Assembly: GCA_964621755.1 (NCBI GenBank)
Contig: CAZUPI010000020.1
Span: forward strand, 1 to 44,008
Origin: UMGS1696 sp964621755
GTDB lineage: Bacteria; Bacillota; Clostridia; Oscillospirales; CAG-272
Direction: 5' to 3'
DNA: 44,008 nt
Notes under the pieces: generated by a model
The model's database searches: none
What the model was told of the DNA's origin: nothing
Seen by the model: the letters and a program-made list of their open reading frames with translations, nothing else
Position numbers and translations under genes: made by a program
Shown: in pieces, positions 41,087 through 44,008 of the stretch
Numbering within the stretch: the stretch's first letter is position 1
Layout of the letters: every line of letters starts with the position of its first letter

Positions 41087-42352
41087 ATGAAAATTATTGT
41101 AATTGGCTCAGGCGGACGTGAGCATGCCATTATAAAAAAACTTGCGCAGTCTGAAAGGGTAGAAAAAATATATGCGCTTCCGGGAAACGGCGGCATGAAG
41201 GAGGCGAAATGTGTTGATATTGGCGCAAAAGATATTAGTGCGATTGTTGAGTTCGCGAAAACACATGATATTGGCTTTGCTGTAGTAGCACCTGACGACC
41301 CGCTTGTACTTGGTTGTGTTGACGCGCTTGAAAAAATTGGAATTCCCTGTTTTGGTCCTACAGCTGCAGCAGCGCAAATTGAGGGCAGCAAGGTTTTCTC
41401 GAAAAATCTTATGAAAAAATATGGAATCCCGACTGCAGCTTACGAAGTATTTGAAACGGTCGACAGCGCACGTGAATATATCAGAACTTGCAATCTACCG
41501 ATTGTTATCAAGGCTGACGGCCTTGCACTGGGAAAAGGTGTCCTTATATGCCAGACACGTGACGAAGCTGAGGCGGCACTTCATGAAATTATGGAAGATA
41601 AAATATTCGGTGCTAGCGGAAATCGCGTTGTTATCGAAGAATTCCTTGAGGGTTCCGAAGTATCTGTCCTTTCCTTTACGGATGGAAAAACAATTGTACC
41701 AATGGTGTCTTCAATGGACCACAAGAGAATTGGCGACAATGACACCGGACTTAATACCGGCGGCATGGGAACAGTTGCTCCCAATCCATACTATACCCCT
41801 GAAATTGCCAATGAATGTATGCAGAAGATATTTCTTCCGACTATTGAGGCCATGAACAAAGAAGGCCGTACTTTTAAAGGCTGTCTTTACTTTGGACTGA
41901 TGATTACGAAAAACGGGCCCAAGGTTATTGAGTATAACTGTCGTTTTGGGGACCCAGAAACTCAGGTAGTGCTTCCCCTTCTCGAAACTGACCTTTTCGA
42001 AATTATGCAGGCAGTTCAGCGTGGCGATCTTGATAAAGTAGATGTAAAATTCATGAATGCGCACGCTTGTTGTGTCATTCTGGCATCAAACGGCTATCCT
42101 AAAAAATATGCCACCGGATTCCCTATTACCTTGCCTGAAACAGCACGTCACGATGCAGAAATATACATTGCTGGTGCTAAGATCAAGGATGGCATACTTG
42201 TGACAGGCGGCGGCCGCGTGCTGGGGGTTACGGCGGTTGCCGACACGCTGGAAACAGCAGTAAAGAATGCCTATGAAGCCACTGCCGATATCCAATTCGA
42301 AGGCGCATATATGAGACATGATATAGGACATCGCGCCCTTATGTATAAGTAA
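41087..42352 (+). CDS. purD: phosphoribosylamine-glycine ligase
   Basis: 421-residue ATP-grasp enzyme making GAR from phosphoribosylamine and glycine. The N-terminal IIVIGSGGREHAIIKKLAQS, PDDPLVLGCVDALEKIGI, the ATP-binding PIVIKADGLALGKGVLIC, EFLEGSEVSVLSFTDG and DTGLNTGGMGTVAPNPYY, and NCRFGDPETQVVLP are standard. ATG at 41087 has AGAGG upstream at good distance; earlier in-frame codons at 41066 and 41078 do not. It is 31 bases downstream of the AICAR transformylase. Confidence 0.96.
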   Translation: MKIIVIGSGGREHAIIKKLAQSERVEKIYALPGNGGMKEAKCVDIGAKDISAIVEFAKTHDIGFAVVAPDDPLVLGCVDALEKIGIPCFGPTAAAAQIEGSKVFSKNLMKKYGIPTAAYEVFETVDSAREYIRTCNLPIVIKADGLALGKGVLICQTRDEAEAALHEIMEDKIFGASGNRVVIEEFLEGSEVSVLSFTDGKTIVPMVSSMDHKRIGDNDTGLNTGGMGTVAPNPYYTPEIANECMQKIFLPTIEAMNKEGRTFKGCLYFGLMITKNGPKVIEYNCRFGDPETQVVLPLLETDLFEIMQAVQRGDLDKVDVKFMNAHACCVILASNGYPKKYATGFPITLPETARHDAEIYIAGAKIKDGILVTGGGRVLGVTAVADTLETAVKNAYEATADIQFEGAYMRHDIGHRALMYK

Positions 42353-42362
42353 GAGGTATTTT

Positions 42363-44008
42363 ATGGTATATAGAATTTATGTTGAAAAGCGTGAAGGACT
42401 TACCGTTGAAGCTGACGCGCTGAAATCCGATATTATCTCCTTCCTTGGTATTAAATCTTTGACAAATGTTCGTATTCAAAACCGTTATGATGTAGAAAAT
42501 ATTGAGCCGGAGCTGTTTGAGTATGCAAAAAATACGGTATTTTCTGAACCGCAGGTTGATGTAACTTATAGCAACCTTTTCTCCGAAGAAGGAGATATCG
42601 TATTTGCAGTTGAATACCTTCCGGGACAATATGACCAGCGAGCTGATTCCGCCTCTCAGTGCATTCAGATTATCTCGCAGGGACTTCGACCGGTAGTCCG
42701 CACCGCTAAGGTCTACATTTTATCTGGAAACCTTACCAGTGAGGAAGTGGAAGCGATAAAGAAATATGTCATTAACCCAGTAGAAGCGCGTGAAGCATCT
42801 CTTGAAACCCACGATACTTTAACTGTTGCATACGACACGCCTGCCGATGTTGCAATTCTCGAAGGCTTTACCAACATGACGGATGCAGAACTTGCAGGAT
42901 TTATCACAAAACACGGTCTTGCTATGGATGAAGACGACCTTCGTTTCACAGTTGAATACTTCAAATCGGAGAATCGCTGCCCGACAATCACTGAAATCAA
43001 GATGATTGATACATACTGGTCCGATCACTGCCGTCATACCACATTCCTTACTACAATTGACAGCGTAAAATTCGATGATCCGCTTCTTGAGTCTGCCTTT
43101 AACGAATACAAGGCGGTCCGGACAAAACTCGGACGTGAAAAGAAACCGATAACGCTTATGGACATTGCAACCATCGCGTGCCGCGAACTCAGGGCTTCAG
43201 GGAAATTGCCTAAGCTCGACGAGTCCGAAGAAATCAACGCATGCACAGTAAAAATTGACGTAGATGTTGATGGTAAAAACGAAAAATGGTTGCTCTTGTT
43301 CAAAAATGAAACCCACAATCACCCAACTGAAATTGAACCTTTCGGTGGTGCAGCAACCTGCATCGGCGGTGCTATCCGTGACCCGCTGTCTGGTCGTTCT
43401 TATGTTTACGCTGCCATGCGCGTGACCGGTGCCGCGAACCCGACCAAACCTATAGACGATACCCTTCCCGGAAAACTCCCACAGAAAAAACTCGTTACCA
43501 CTGCTGCAACCGGTTACAGCTCCTATGGCAACCAAATTGGTCTGGCAACAGGTCAGGTAGATGAATTATATCATCCAGGATATGCGGCAAAGCGTATGGA
43601 AATTGGTGCGGTTATCGCGGCGGCTCCTGAAAGAAATGTTCGACGTGAGCGCCCTGCCCCGGGAGATATTGTCATTCTGCTTGGCGGGCGAACAGGTCGT
43701 GATGGATGCGGCGGCGCTACTGGTTCCTCCAAATCACACAATCTGCATTCTCTTGAATCCTGTGGCGCTGAGGTTCAAAAAGGTAATGCTCCGGAAGAAC
43801 GTAAGCTCCAGAGATTATTTAGAAATTCTGAAGCATCAAGACTTATCAAACGATGCAATGACTTTGGAGCCGGCGGTGTTTCTGTTGCAATTGGCGAGCT
43901 TGCCGACGGTCTTTCTATCGACCTTGACAAAGTTCCAAAAAAATACGATGGCCTTGATGGTACAGAATTGGCAATCAGTGAGTCGCAGGAAAGAATGGCT
44001 GTTGTCGT
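42363..44008 (+). CDS. purL: phosphoribosylformylglycinamidine synthase, large single-chain PurL (3' end outside window)
   Basis: The reading frame from ATG at 42363 is open to the window end, giving at least 548 residues. It starts MVYRIYVEKREGLTVEADAL, has the catalytic DTYWSDHCRHTTF near residue 220, LFKNETHNHPTEIEPFGGAAT, and GGRTGRDGCGGATGSSK followed by SVAIGELADG. This is the large, single-chain enzyme typical of clostridia and proteobacteria, expected to have a C-terminal glutaminase beyond the window. An AGAGG site lies within ten bases upstream, and the gene follows purD by ten bases. It makes FGAM, the PurM substrate. Confidence 0.95.
   Translation, partial: MVYRIYVEKREGLTVEADALKSDIISFLGIKSLTNVRIQNRYDVENIEPELFEYAKNTVFSEPQVDVTYSNLFSEEGDIVFAVEYLPGQYDQRADSASQCIQIISQGLRPVVRTAKVYILSGNLTSEEVEAIKKYVINPVEAREASLETHDTLTVAYDTPADVAILEGFTNMTDAELAGFITKHGLAMDEDDLRFTVEYFKSENRCPTITEIKMIDTYWSDHCRHTTFLTTIDSVKFDDPLLESAFNEYKAVRTKLGREKKPITLMDIATIACRELRASGKLPKLDESEEINACTVKIDVDVDGKNEKWLLLFKNETHNHPTEIEPFGGAATCIGGAIRDPLSGRSYVYAAMRVTGAANPTKPIDDTLPGKLPQKKLVTTAATGYSSYGNQIGLATGQVDELYHPGYAAKRMEIGAVIAAAPERNVRRERPAPGDIVILLGGRTGRDGCGGATGSSKSHNLHSLESCGAEVQKGNAPEERKLQRLFRNSEASRLIKRCNDFGAGGVSVAIGELADGLSIDLDKVPKKYDGLDGTELAISESQERMAVV

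Noticed and set aside
1..44008. CRISPR arrays, tRNA, rRNA, insertion sequences, prophage
   Set aside because: No regularly spaced repeats, cloverleaf sequences, rRNA segments, transposase motifs or phage structural genes were seen on either strand.

Overview
The window reads as a chromosome fragment from an anaerobic, low- to mid-GC member of the Bacillota, probably class Clostridia (Oscillospiraceae/Lachnospiraceae-like gut or sediment relatives). The grounds are Gram-positive gene orders (pth-mfd-PPIase, ylxM-ffh-rpsP-khpA), strong AGGAGG-type ribosome binding sites, textbook sigma-A promoters (many TTGAC(A/T)-17-TATAAT), a clostridial-type single-chain PurL, and a purine operon using separate PurO-type and AICAR-transformylase proteins in place of PurH. 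A run of ten Ns at 5908-5917 shows this is a scaffold, not a closed sequence. No rRNA, tRNA, CRISPR array or intact insertion sequence was recognised.

Layout. (1) 1-5.3 kb, plus strand: a promoter with an operator-like palindrome drives two large ABC exporter half-transporters. Each carries an N-terminal soluble domain and a zinc ribbon, and a DUF1854 protein lies between them. (2) 5.6-9.1 kb: a metallophosphoesterase spanning the gap, a converging MarR regulator, a decayed old-yellow-enzyme gene and a lipoprotein PPIase. (3) 9.1-14.6 kb, minus: mfd and pth (housekeeping), a glyoxalase and an MBL-fold hydrolase. (4) 14.8-18.4 kb, plus: a NahK-like sugar 1-kinase, then the SRP operon ylxM-ffh-rpsP-khpA, behind a promoter with a perfect 23-bp palindrome. 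(5) 18.5-21.5 kb, minus: galM, galE and a sugar-1-phosphate nucleotidyltransferase, behind a promoter overlapped by a 14-bp tandem repeat. With NahK these could make a GalT-independent route to UDP-hexoses. (6) 22-28 kb: a P-loop protein with a shortened Walker A, a frameshifted Cys-type sulfatase, and an ABC-2 exporter locus in which the ATPase and one permease are frameshifted. (7) 28-34.7 kb, minus: a sugar-acid operon (LarA-like racemase, PHP phosphoesterase, 6-phosphogluconate dehydrogenase, KDG-kinase-like PfkB, an acyltransferase-like gene with an in-frame stop, a D-2-hydroxyacid dehydrogenase), behind a promoter flanked by twin operators. (8) 34.9-44.0 kb, plus: the de novo purine operon purE-purF-purM-purN-purO-AICARFT-purD-purL(partial), behind a ZTP (pfl) riboswitch with a terminator platform.

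How it fits together. The purine operon covers most steps from PRPP to IMP; purC, purB and a separate carboxylase step are not in the window. The riboswitch senses ZTP, which builds up when 10-formyl-folate limits the PurN and AICAR-transformylase steps encoded in the same transcript. Core genes are intact, while five accessory genes are broken (old yellow enzyme, sulfatase, ABC ATPase, ABC permease, acyltransferase), which suggests selective loss of accessory functions. The least understood system here is the paired zinc-ribbon ABC exporter with DUF1854.
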